From Gonium pectorale (Eukaryota; Chlorophyta; Chlorophyceae; Chlamydomonadales; Volvocaceae): a stretch of 55,391 nt of DNA. Location: positions 2,563,791 through 2,619,181 of the forward strand of contig LSYV01000010.1 of NCBI GenBank assembly GCA_001584585.1, written 5' to 3'. A program made the position numbers and the translations under genes. Below, piece after piece: positions 33,101 to 44,100 of the stretch. The notes below the pieces were generated by a model. The model saw only the letters and a program-made list of their open reading frames with translations. It ran no database searches and was not told the DNA's origin. How positions within the stretch are numbered: the stretch's first letter is position 1; every line of letters begins with the position of its first letter.

Positions 33101-36100
33101 CAGAAGACAGGGATGGGCCGAGGTTTGCCGCCGCCGGCGGAGGCCAAGGGATCGGATACATAGGCATGCGACCAATGCTGCTACAGGAAGGTTCAGGCGG
33201 CAGGGTGCAAGCCGGCGTATAGATTGGAATGAAGGGACCGAGCGACCGAGCCGGGTTTTGCGACTGGCAAGCATGCAGTGCAGCGTGCCGGCAGACGGAC
33301 AGGAGGTAGGGTAGCTGGGGGACTGAGGAATCAGCGCGAGGGCACGCGAGCAGCCGCCCGAACGAGGAAACGTACGGCGCAATTAGCAACCAGGAACAAG
33401 GAGAGTTGGCTGGTAACCCCCACTTTACATTGTTTGCAGGTGCCATACATGGCCTCAGCCCCGCCGTGCGCCGCATACGATACTTGCATCGTCCCTCGGT
33501 TATTGGTTGCATTGTTCCTCAAAAAGTGACTCACCTGGAGGCCACTGATTTGGGCGTGCAGGCGCGCCAGGGTCAACATGGCCGGTGATGAGGGACTCGC
33601 CCTGCTGGAGACCAAAGACAGCCGCTCGCTATTGCCTCTTGGGACATTACCGAGGGGAGGTCGGTGATGTGCTGGAGCTGCCTCCTCAGGCTCAGCGGCC
33701 CTTGCAATGCAACCTGCTGTAGCTGCCGTGGCCAGGGGTACCGAACGGTGACAGTCTTGCTGCTGCTGCTGCTGCTGCTTCCAGTGCACCGGTGAGGCAG
33801 CGTCATCGTCCACACGCTGCCTGGGCGCTGTGGATAGCGAGCTGAAGTCAGGCGTCCCAGCTGCAGACTTGCTGGTGGGGTAGCTCGCCTTTGCAGCCCC
33901 GCACCGCCGCCGTCGTGCCCAGAGCAGAAACCCGCCCAAGATACCAACAGTGGCTGCTGCGGCCGAGCACAGGCCCGCTATGGTGGCTGCCCCGAGCTGC
34001 GCTCTCTGCGGGTTGCCAGCGCTGGCCTGAGTGCTGATACCGGTAGTGCCGAGTGGATCTGGTGTGGTGCTAGGGCCCTCCGCGAATGAGGAATTGGGCC
34101 ACAGAGAATCGCGGGCGACGGGCTCGTGCGGCGCCTGCCACTGCTGACCATCCGCCGGTTGGACATGATCCGCGAATACGGCCCAGCTTACGGGCAGGCT
34201 CAGGTTGGAAAGGGCCGCTCTCATGACGTGCGAAGAAGCCCCTGGATACGGCAGATACGAGGCCAGCGTAACATTGCGGCCCTGGAGGCCGCACCAGCGG
34301 AACTGCCAAAAGATTATGCTGAAGGGCGGTGAACCGGCAGCTGCCGAGAGGGACGTCGATTCAGTAGTGGAAGCCAGTTTGGCTCTCACCAGGTCCGGCC
34401 GCAGCAGCTCCGAGTCCCGCGCCATGGCTCCCAACTCCTGAGCGACCCACTGGTCGGTCACGATCGCCGTGCTGTTGTGCGCCGCCACCCACGCCAGCAG
34501 CAGCAGCTCCTGATGCGGCACCAGCAGCACCACGCCGTCCAGGAAGGCCCGGGGCAGACCCGTGGGTCGCGTGGCATCCTCCAGGTACAAGGGCCACCAC
34601 ACGTTTTTATTCGGGGCTGGAGGTGGTGGTGGCGCGCTACCTGCATTTGTTGGCGATGGCGGTGTTGCATTTGCCGAGCGGTCGAAGTCCAGCATCCAAA
34701 GGCAAGAGGTGAAGTTAGTGAGGCCGGATGGCAGGCCGCCCGTGGGGTCCAAACCAGGCGTGCTTGCCTTGGGAGGTCCTCTCCATGGATACATTTCTGG
34801 AGGTGGAGGCGGCGGGCTGGGTGTTGGGTTGCCCTGCAGGATCCGCACCGCCTCCGGGTGCAGCCCCGCGGGGGGCGGCTCCACCAGCACCAGGTCCCGC
34901 AGCGTCAGGGAGGCGATGGGCGAGCGCAGGTTGATGAGCGCGGGGCGGGCGCTGAGGTTGAGCAGGCGGGGGCCGGCGGGGTCACCCAGGACGACAGCAG
35001 GCTCTGAGGTTATGACCTGAGAGTGGGAAAGGACCAAATGGAGCATAACAGCCACCGCCAAACGAACTGAATGTTTGCACAATCATGCGAACCGGTAACA
35101 GTAGCAGTGCCTAGTGCTTGCTTGCGAATGGGCTAGAACACGCATACTCATTCGCAGGGCTGGTGTACAGCTCATCACCTGGGCTTTGTCCCAAGAATCT
35201 TCCGAGTGTCCGCTTGGCTTGTGCGCTAGGATAGCGTCAACTCCAATCACCAACCGTACCGGAGCGTTTCTTGAGGTATCACCGGCGAGGGTCCCACTGC
35301 CATGCGTTTCAACAGGCAGGAGGTATTTAGCTCACGGCTACAAGGCTTCCTCATGCGAATGGATGGATGGGTAGGTGCAGCCATACCCAATCTACAAGGT
35401 AGGTCGCCTTCATATGTCAGCCGGACATGAGGTGGCAGCCGGCCGCTGCTAGATAGGCTGAGGCCATATACACATTGAACATCAGCACCGGTCATCAGCG
35501 CATGCAATGATGACGGGTAAACCTCACCCTCGACCCTGAAAATCTTCAATACGCAGATCGCGATCAATAGTGAACGTGCCCTCCAGAGGTGCAGCCTCCA
35601 GCAATCCCTCTGGCCGCAGGCGGCAAATGAAGGGCAAACCAGCAGGCGGGCGATGCACCGCACTGCTGCTGTCGTCGGAGCGGGCATCGGTTCCGCCCAG
35701 TGGCGGGACTGGGCTGCTTTGCGCCCAAGCATCCACGCCTGACGATACGTTTCGCAGGCCGGCAAGGCCACCTCCGCACGTTGGCCACAATGAAAATAGG
35801 CAGGGAGACATATCGTACACGGAAGCCACAGGCGTGAAAAGGACGTTCCTGTACCGCAGAGCTTTGCTGTTGGAGACGAACCTGGTGAGCAGCAACGCCG
35901 CAAGCTGGCCAGATTCTCCTGGCACCTGCACCCAACATATGCACGCACGCAAAGCGAGTTAGGGACGTTGATTGTATGTGGGATAGTAATGGTCCAGGCC
36001 TTGCTGACCGATGCAACTGCGACATGGTAGGCAATAGCAAGGGGAAGCGATGTCAGAATGCCCCGGCGACCATCACGGCAGCTTTTTAGATACCGTACAT

Positions 36101-38138
36101 CATACGGAAAGCACAGCTGCCCTTACAAACGGATTGAAGTGCACTCACCGTGCGACCCTCTAGGCCATCGGTCGAAAATGGAGTAGGGCTTGTTGGCACT
36201 TGCGCGCACTGAGTAAAGGCGTTTGCCAAGCTCCCTGCTGTGTCTAGCTCCACTGGACGGTAGCGTTCTGGTGGCACGGGTCTACCGAAGTCCCTAACGG
36301 TGGCTATCCAGAAGGACACCTCCTCGGGCTCCAGATGCACCACCACGCCCTCCACTAACAGCCGGTCCTCAAGTGCACCGTATGCAACGAGGTTCACGGA
36401 CATGAACCTACAAATAAGCAGTAGCAAGGGCTTGTGGCATAGTGCAAGAGCACACAAGTACAACACATTCACTGAACTGCTGCGAATTCGTAGTCAGCAT
36501 GCCACTTGGCATGAACGGCCCGCACGAATGACTCTGTGCCATGCTACCTCAATGCAAAAGCGAACGTATGGATCCAACGCACCTGAGGAACGCCCGCAGG
36601 AAACCAAGCGGATAGCTCGCAGGCGGACCAAGCGGCAGCCCGGTGAGCGTGAGGTTGTGGATCTCCACTCGGCCGCCACTCCCTACAGTGATGAATTTAA
36701 TCAGGTATACGGCACCGCCCACATCCAGGACCGGCGACTGCTGCTTATCAGACGTCGTTCCGGCTGCACCACCACCACTGCTGCTGCCGTTCGCGCTTGG
36801 TGGCGGACGGCCGTAAGCGCCCATTGGTGCATCATCATAGGCCTTGAGAGCAATCGCAACAGCCGACGGCAGCGTGCTGCCTCCAGTTATCACGACCATA
36901 CTCTGCGTAAGGGGGATGGGCTGCCGCAGGGCGCTGTGGATGGAGATGGCGCACGGCTGCTCAGCACTGGTGCTATCTGCTCCATCAATGACAACGTTGG
37001 CGGCAGCGTCACTGTGGCTGACGGCGGTGGTACCGCCGGTGAAAGCTGCTGCTGGTATCGACGACCCGGCTGCCTCCACAGCGCTGCCGCAGACTGGTAC
37101 AGCAGTGCCCGCCAGTGTTATGTCGTTGGCGATGTAGATGTACAACTCGGCCAGTGGGTAGCTCGGCGTCTGCAGCAGCGCCAGTGCGTTGACCACGTCC
37201 TGGCCGCTGGTCGCCACAACCGACACGCAGGGGTGGGGCCCGACGGGGCCGCTGCACGTCACGGTGACGTTACGGGCCTCCAGGGCGGGCGTGCTCCAGT
37301 GCGACAGCCACAGGAAGCCGGGCGTGACGATGAAGTGGGGCGAGGGCGCGGAGCCGCACAGCAGGGCCTGGTGAAGAGGCAGCTCCCTACAAGAGGGGGT
37401 GCTGATCACGACGTCCCGCAACACAAGCATGGCGCCCGGCGCCCGCTGCTGGATGGCTCGGAGCTGCAGCAGCTGTGCGGGCTGAAGCTGCCTGGACGGC
37501 GGGGCGGGAAGGGCCAACGTGGCGCCTGCGGCAGGGGAGCAGGGACTTGCCCCGACAGATAGCCCAGCTGCCCATCGTGGTATGAAAGGTTGGAGGCTGA
37601 CCAAGGCCGACTCCGCAATCAGTAGACTGACGAAGGGTTTGATGCACGGGCTCGAGCAAGGCGTTAGCTTCGGCGTGACGTACCAGCTGTAAGCAAGCAC
37701 AATGCACGCATGTACGACTAATGCAAAAACAAGTAGTTGCACGGCCGTGTCCCAGAGCAACCCGCCACGCAGAAGCCGTAGCACAACGTCCCCCTTGGCG
37801 CCTCCCCCACCTTGCAGCCGCAGCCCCCGTAGAGACAGCGTGGTGTTGGCACCCAGCAGGCTCAGTAGCGGGGTGGTAGTGTTGGACAGGTCCAGCACCG
37901 CGCCCGGCTCGCCAAGAAACGACACTTTATGGTAGTCATCCAGCGACGCGGCCGGGCCCCCGCCGGACCGCAGCACCAGGCGCCCGGCGGGCACGGCGCA
38001 CTCGAGCGCATCGCCTGCAAGTGTGACGCTGCAGGACTGGACAAAATCTGCTGCCGTCTGAAAAGTTTGACTGCTCGCCTGGCACACAATAAGCAACACA
38101 AGGAAGGGCCGGAAAAGGGTCGACGGGGGGCGCCTCAT
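30105..38138 (-). CDS. Receptor-like TKL-type protein kinase C (intact)
   Basis: Exons in transcript order: 38138-37811, 37525-36583, 36407-36149, 35925-35528, 35296-35179, 35016-33535, 33093-32851, 32510-32385, 32065-31175, 30940-30771, 30444-30105 (1765 aa), all in phase. The signal peptide is MRRPPSTLFRPFLVLLIVCQ. The ectodomain has N-glycosylation sites, an LWPTC motif (LWPGC in A/B) and CRLRPEG. The transmembrane helix is at about 1025-1050 (AAAATVGILGGFLLWARRRR), followed by a juxtamembrane tail with seven consecutive Gln. Kinase: GRGAQGVVYAGKW, VAVK, HPNIVACY, HGDLSSSN, CDFGL, SAPELVRYG and PTERP are all present. Intron 1 (37526-37810) is a multiple of three and open, so retaining it would add 95 residues including a hydrophobic run. 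Intron 9 uses GAC|GTAGGG rather than the GC donor of A and B. C is closest to D. Activity is expected; ligand unknown. Confidence 0.88.
33760..33780 (-). repeat. CAG repeat, seven Gln, in gene C juxtamembrane tail
   Basis: Seven consecutive CAG codons on the - strand lie in exon 6 after the transmembrane segment. The same place in gene D (44911-44925) has five, so this microsatellite has changed length since the duplication. Confidence 0.9.
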
Positions 38139-38165
38139 TCAGTGGGCCTGCCCGGAGACACTAAC
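38139..38165 (-). promoter_or_regulatory. 5' leader shared by genes C and D
   Basis: The bases immediately upstream of the gene C ATG match those upstream of the gene D ATG at 49443-49468 (shared GGGCCTG and GGAGAC blocks with a few changes). Similarity fades further upstream, so the duplicated unit or a later conversion tract ends near here. Confidence 0.6.
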
Positions 38166-38920
38166 CAATCGTGTGCGAAATACAGTTTAGAGAAAAGTCT
38201 ACATACCGGTTCGGGTTACATGATTTCGTTGTGAAACGTTGTTTCAACTGTTTCAGGTAAGCCTCAAGCAAGTATTATCATTGCAAGGGCCGGTGCCATG
38301 ACCCATGAGCCCACTCATGCATTTTCGATAAGTTTTCATAGCGTGGTCCGGTGGTTCCGGGGGCTGCTCATTCCGGCTTCTTAACTGCTCGCCTCGCTGT
38401 TCCGCATCACGAAGGTCCCGCGTCACGTGGGTCCATTTAACCAGCTGGTGATCAGTACCGCGTACACCTACATCAAACAATCAAAGCGCTTGTCCAGTTT
38501 CGTGAGCGTCGGCGCATTATCACGTGTCCGATACACATGTACCAGGTCAATACTTCGGTTGCCATTTATAGGGCGTGCGTCACTACGGCTGGCCGCATCC
38601 CTGCAACTGCTCGGAACAGCGCACAGCACTGCGAGCGGAATCCTGCCCTTTACCTCAGCTGAGCTTCAAGGCTCAAGAGACCGCGAGCCACAAGCAAAAA
38701 CAAAAGGCAAAAATACAAAGAACAAGCTAGTGCAAAACTAGCGGCTCGGAACTTGTAGCGCAGTCATCATTCACCGCCACGGATGCTACGCGTACGGCAC
38801 GGTACGCATGCAGGTACGCATGCAGGACACAGCGTACGACATGGAGAACGCATACAATGTGCACCACGTTCCGGCGGTCCCCCAGCCAGCTCTATCGCTA
38901 CGGGATCGGTGCATTAGTCC

Positions 38921-39310
38921 CGGTCGGCAAGATGCGGTCCACAAAGGTCCAATCTCCAGTGTTGCCACTCGTCAGCAATCCTGCCGTTGTGCCGTAGCCC
39001 TAGAAACCTAGATGTGAAGAAATTCAACCTCGATCACTATCAGTCCTGCGTCATATCAACCACCTCGGCGCCATGGCCTAAGGCCATGCCTACCTCCACC
39101 TCGCTCCTTGGCTGCCTGCGTTGCCTACAGCGCCTCACGCTCCGTCGTCAAAAACACCGCCGCCGTCATCGCCGCTGCCGCCACCACCGCCACCGCCGAC
39201 GCTGCAGCAGCCACATCCGACACCGCCGCCTCCCACGCCGCCGCCGCCACCCACGCCACCGCCGCCGCCACCTCCAACACCGCCGTTTCTCGCCTTTCCG
39301 CCTGTAACCT
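38921..39310 (-). pseudogene. Fragment resembling the 3' end of gene F
   Basis: 38921-38980 aligns with 52676-52753, which spans the stop codon and 3' flank of gene F. Shared blocks are GCAAGATGCGGT and CCACTCGTCAxCAATC, with a gap of roughly 19-23 bases. Further on, 39160-39300 is a Gly-coding (on the - strand) CCG/CCA-rich tract like the C-terminal part of F. The intervening part does not align clearly. There is no terminal VIDLTDD and no upstream exons, so it is probably a truncated, decayed duplicate. The low-complexity part alone would not prove homology. Confidence 0.45.
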
Positions 39311-39320
39311 TTCCACAGAA
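39281..39320 (+). repeat. Inverted partner of the 28985-29024 repeat
   Basis: The reverse complement of this 40-base block matches 28985-29024 at about 37 positions. It lies directly beside the Gly-coding fragment related to gene F. Confidence 0.7.
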
Positions 39321-39592
39321 AAAAAAAATCCGCCGGCGCGCGCCGCCGCCGCCGCCGCTGCATCCGCCGCCGCCGCGATCCGTCACTGGTTGTCTAGCCA
39401 CAAGATGTTGCAACCTGGCATTGTATGCACTGACAAATGATGGTGATAAGTAACAGGATCTCGTGAATGATTGGTGGAATGGAGTATCGGCCGTGCAACA
39501 CTCTCGCCTCCCCGTGTGCCCGGCACAATGCCGGCACGGATTCAACATACGGGTGGTGTGGGGACTCTACTCATTAGCAGCCCGCCGTGGCA

Positions 39593-39690
39593 CGCACGCG
39601 CCAACCACATCGGATGTATGACACGCGTGGGGGGATTGATTGAGGACCTGTGATCCCTTGACTCCTCAAGCTACATGCAAAACGGTATAC
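39593..39690 (+). repeat. Direct partner of the 29149-29245 repeat
   Basis: It contains CATCGGATGTATGACACGCG and a downstream CTCCTCAAGCTACATG block corresponding to the copy at 29149-29245. It is intergenic. Confidence 0.6.
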
Positions 39691-39809
39691 GCGCAACCCC
39701 TCCAATCCCCTCCGCAACAATCGTTCGAGCCGCTGCCTTCTAGTGGGAAGGACCCATGCGGCGCTACAGGTCTAAACGCCCGGGTATCAAGTCACGGTGC
39801 GTGTCGGCC

Positions 39810-39882
39810 GCCCGCCTGCCCGCCCAACTGGGAACGTCGCGCCTTCGGACGTGTTGACCATAGAGGCGGGCTCCCACTTTCT
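39810..39882 (-). repeat. Inverted partner of the repeat in gene A intron 4
   Basis: The reverse complement matches 6503-6570 (GGAGCCCGCCTCTA and GAAGGCGCGACGTT cores). It lies between genes C and D. The element identity is unknown. Confidence 0.6.
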
Positions 39883-40773
39883 CTGCAGCCTTACTTTCTT
39901 TTGCGTCATTGCGTGTCGCAAACCGCGGTCCATTACCCGCAGCATCACCCTGGCCACGGAGCTTTCCACTGGCCAGGCCTTTACCACTGGCTTCCTGCAG
40001 CGCGAAAGCAGAGCCTTACAGGCTATGTCCGCACTGAACGGGGAGCGTCTCGGTAGCTTGGCAGCAACGCGCAACATAAGGCCAGAATGCCAGCAGTTCA
40101 GGCGTGGGCTCTCCCTAAGCCTGGACTTGGCCGAATGATGCTAGCCGAGTACACTACGACATAAAAGTACACAACGTTCAAAGCTGTCCGACGCATGTGG
40201 ACGGACTCATCGCCGGCGAGTCACGGAAGCAAGCAGGCATTAGCAGCGCCACCCGCCACGGCCTGGTGCCAAGTACAGGTCACCAGTCGTCCACTCCATG
40301 CGACGCCGCTCTACCGCCATTGCAGTTTGCAACGCCACAAGAGAAAAGTGCACTTGAGAGATGGAAACCCAATCAATCAAAATCCTCTGCCGCTCATCAC
40401 ATCCGGCGCATGAACATGCCGTTGTAAAGTACGGCCGCCGTACGGTAGTTGCCCGGTTACAACATGTAATTAAAGCGGGCCGTATGTAACGGCATGAATC
40501 CCGCCGTACATGCCTGTCAGTGTTGTTCGTTGAGGCGAGCCGTCCAGCGCCTGGCTTGCCGGTTGGACGCTGAGCGGACGGTGGTGACAGATGCCCACTA
40601 TCCATCGGACACAATCCTAACACAGCCATCGCCGTCGCGTGTGCCAAGATGTCAATTTATTGCCATGGCAAACGTAACCCGAGCCAAGCCATATAACGAC
40701 ATGAGCCATCTTCCGCTCGATGTTGCTGAGTCCTTACGGCCCGGAGAGGCCTATGGAAGCAGCAACGAATGCC

Positions 40774-41094
40774 TCAGTTGAAGGTCACAAGACCATGCAC
40801 TTGATAAATGCTGTGCACGATCCCAGCAATTGCCGCCGAGCTAACACATCCTCCAGGCCAGCTCTCGCAGAGTCCAAGAAGCCCAAGAAGCTCGTACAAT
40901 GTGACGAAGGCTCCTGAAAGAGCTTTGACTGCGATGCTCCTGGACGGAGTAAGTGCTCTCAATGCTCCTGCGAGTACTGTAACAATCCGCATGAGGCAAT
41001 GACAGCAAATGCTAACAAAGACACAATAATTAAATTGCAACGTATATTCGATGCAACTACATAAACCAAATGACGCGCTCTTTAGCAGCCCCAT
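40774..41094 (-). CDS. Hydrophobic ORF immediately downstream of gene D (I)
   Basis: The ATG at 41094 lies 32 bases past the gene D stop; the frame encodes 106 aa ending at 40774. It is hydrophobic and Cys-rich in the first half (CVFVSICCHCLM), followed by IAVKALSGAF, LLGLLGL and IAGIVHSIYQVH. The second half resembles ORF H downstream of gene C, at the same place relative to its kinase. Whether it is a separate small membrane protein, a second cistron or a conserved 3' flank cannot be decided from sequence alone. A minus-strand TGTAA at 41106-41110 would, if used, end the gene D transcript before this ORF. Confidence 0.4.
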   Translation of the reverse strand: MGLLKSASFGLCSCIEYTLQFNYCVFVSICCHCLMRIVTVLAGALRALTPSRSIAVKALSGAFVTLYELLGLLGLCESWPGGCVSSAAIAGIVHSIYQVHGLVTFN

Positions 41095-41126
41095 CAAGGT
41101 GGTGCTTACACCGTTTTGATGCCCAA

Positions 41127-44100
41127 CTAGGCAGTCATTCGTTCAAGAGCCGCGCACAGCTCCCGGCTGGCCGGCCGCTCCGCAGGCTGCTCCCGCAAGC
41201 ATCTACTCGCCAGCTCCCTGATTCCCCGTGGTGTGCCCTCGGGCCAGGCCAGCAGCTCCGTAGGCACCGCCCCCACGATCCCTCCCGGCGCCGCCTGATC
41301 CCGCAGCCACTCCCGCGCCGCCCGACCCATGGGTCCGTCCAACAGGTCCGGCAGCGGCAGCCCGCACGTCAGCTCCCACAGCAGCACGCCGTACGCGTAC
41401 ACGTCCTGCCTGTAGCCGCTATGGCCGTACCGCACCAGCTCGGGGGCGCTGTACAGGGAGGAGCGCCTGGGAGGCGGAGGGAGGGAATACAGGAAGACGT
41501 GGAAGGGAGTCAAAACCGGAACATACCTACGTGCTTGGATTAGGCCAACTTGCAGAGCCCATGGCCGCGTCGGAGCTAGTAACAAGACGGAGCGAACCCG
41601 AGCCTGGCACTCAACGCTACAATCCCTTATATGTTATAGGTCCTGTGGGATCGTGATGCCACAGAAAGACCCACCAGAAGGTGGGCACACTCTTCAATCC
41701 TTTCTGTACCCGAGTACAGGCCTTTGGCATCTCTCGAGGCCTTTTCAATAAAGACCGTGCGGGTCCTCAGCCGCAGCATTCCCCTATTTCTCTTCACGAC
41801 CCATACGGTGTCGTACTCTGCTAGGGCAGCGCGACTCCGTTTGGAAATCCCTCACCTCTGTGGCCCGGTGGCGTGCGAAAGGTCGCCGTCTGGGCCCCCG
41901 GCGCGCAGCTGATGCGACAGCCCGAAGTCGCACAGCTTGGCGGTCAGGCGCCGCATCTCCAACTGCAGCAGAAGGCCCGGTCGCATATCCCAGGGACCGG
42001 CTTCGGTCCCGCAATCGCCAGCATCCTGCAGCGTGGTGCATAGACCGTATCAACAACACGACAGCTGTCGTGACGACACACCAAGCTTGCATAAGCCACA
42101 AAACGGGCAGCGACGCACTGTGACCTACGTGAAACGTGAAGTGACGATTTATATGAGTGTGCACCCGGCGCGCATTATACCAAAGGCAGAGGGACCACGG
42201 CCACACCCGTGGCCTTACCTGCTGTGGCGGGAGGCTATGGCAGCATTCCTCGTGAACTTGCGGAACAGTCTGGGGTGCTGGCAACGGACCGTCTCCTGAT
42301 ACCGGTAATGTGGCCGGCTGGCCTGTCGCCTCCGTGGCAGCAGGACCAGGAGCAGGAGCGGCGGGCGCAGCTGTCCGTTGCCCGTGCAAATGCACTTGCT
42401 CAGCCGCCCAGCGCGCGATGCCCGATCCAGCCGACAGGGGAAGCGAGAAGCTCGAGCTCAGTGCCAGCGGGATTGACGCATTTGAGCTCAACCCCAGAGA
42501 AACCGTCGACCGCGTCGCTCCTGCTGCCCACAAGGGGTTGTCTTGGATTGCCGACGCTGGCGGCGGTGGCGCCTGCTGGGGCCGGCAAGAGCTGTAGGCA
42601 TTGGTGGACCTCAGCGGCAGGTGGAGCAGGACGTTGGAGCTGCTGAGGTCACCGTGCGCCACGCTGCGCGAGTGGAGGAAGGCCAGGCCACGAGCCACGT
42701 GGAGCGCCAGCCGTACCACCACGCCTCCAGGTAGGGCTCCCAACGAGGCCTGTGGCTCAGGCCCTTGGGCCGCAGGAGCAGTGAACCTGAGTGGCGCTCG
42801 TGCGACACGCGACCCTAGGAAGGCGCGGAGGGATCCCTGGTTGCAGCGCTCCATCACCAGGGTCAGCCGCCACGCCTCAGGCTCCGGAGTGACAGAGGCG
42901 ACCCGCGGATCGGCAGCACTGCTTTTCCCACCGGCGGCTACAGGTAGCTCAGCTCGCAAGCGCTCCTCATCATGCAGCGGCGTGAGCTGGTAGGAGTAGC
43001 ACGCGACGATGTTGGGGTGCGACAGGCTGACGGCGATAGCGGCCTCCTGGCACGCCCGCGCAGCGAGTGAGGCGCCTGAGCCAACATCTGCTGATGACAC
43101 AGAGTTGGCGTAGCTCTGCGGAAACACGAGAGCGCGGCAGCAGGTTATTTGAGCAGCTGATAATTGTACGAGAGATTGCGGTAGATCTCCACGTATGCAG
43201 CTTCATGCCCGCATAAGTCAGGATTGCGCTTCGACCGCTAGCTTAAAGCTAGTAGTTTCGCGCAGGCTGATAACCGATGCCAGTACGGCAAAGGGAAAAT
43301 CATAATTCAAAGACATGCGCACATGTACGGTAAGGTGTACACATTCAGCGGCCCATAGAGCGCATGCGCCATGCGCCTTGCTTGGTTCCTATCCACGTTT
43401 TACCTTACCAAGCCCAGCCCATCGCCTCGCCGAGATTCGTTCCCACCTGCTCCAGGCCCACGTCAACCGGGGACCCATGCGAACGCAGCAGGTCCGGCCC
43501 TGCCAGCGGCGTCCGCAGTAGGATGCTCTTGACTGCGACGTCGAGGCCACGCCACCTGCCCGCGTACACCGTGCCCTGCAGGCATGCGGAAGATGTCAAC
43601 GGGGGTGACAAGCGAGCGCGCGCAGCACTGGCCCCGCCCGTCAGTGCTGACGTTCATCAAAGCATCATCATTGGGCAAAAGCATAGCATGGCACACACGC
43701 ACTTGTAGGGGTGCATCCGCCAGGGGTTGCGTTGAAGTAAATCAAAGCACCCTCAATGGACAAAAAAAGCATGGTACACGCGCACTTGGGCACCTGGGGT
43801 GCAACCGCCAAGGCGTGCAACCGCCAAGGCGTGCTTATATGTAACCCCGCGATGGACAGGTTTCCAAGCTGAAGATTAATGCCAACAAACTGTTACCACC
43901 ACCAAAGCATCTGGGCGGTGCAGGCCTGCAGGCGAGGCATTTCTTCATGTTGCACTGTGCGCGTTCAATCCATACCTGTGCGCCGCGCCCCAGCTCCCCC
44001 AGCAGGACCATAACAGGAGCCGGAGGGTCGGCGTGCTGCTGCGCCGGGTCGTTGGGGCCACTGGCCGCGGGGGCAGAGTGTCCAGGGTGTGGCCGATGTG

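Larger units (their letters stand above)
38166..40773. other. Intergenic region upstream of gene C
   Basis: No intact gene is seen. It contains the gene C promoter region, a fragment resembling the 3' end of gene F (38921-39310), repeat blocks shared with 28985-29245 and with intron 4 of gene A, and several short frames without support. A palindrome-like TACGCATGCAGGTACGCATG duplication lies at about 38802-38823. Confidence 0.5.

Noticed and set aside
33331..35082. Gene C exon 6 read as one 583-residue frame
   Set aside because: The frame extends into both flanking introns; the conserved splice sites at 35016 and 33535 agree with A, B and D.
36300..37562. 420-codon open frame on the + strand
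   Set aside because: It is antisense to exons 2 and 3 of gene C and matches only similar antisense frames over gene D; it is a by-product of GC-rich coding DNA.
42209..42646. + strand frame over gene D exon 9
   Set aside because: Antisense shadow; the - strand carries the kinase catalytic loop here.
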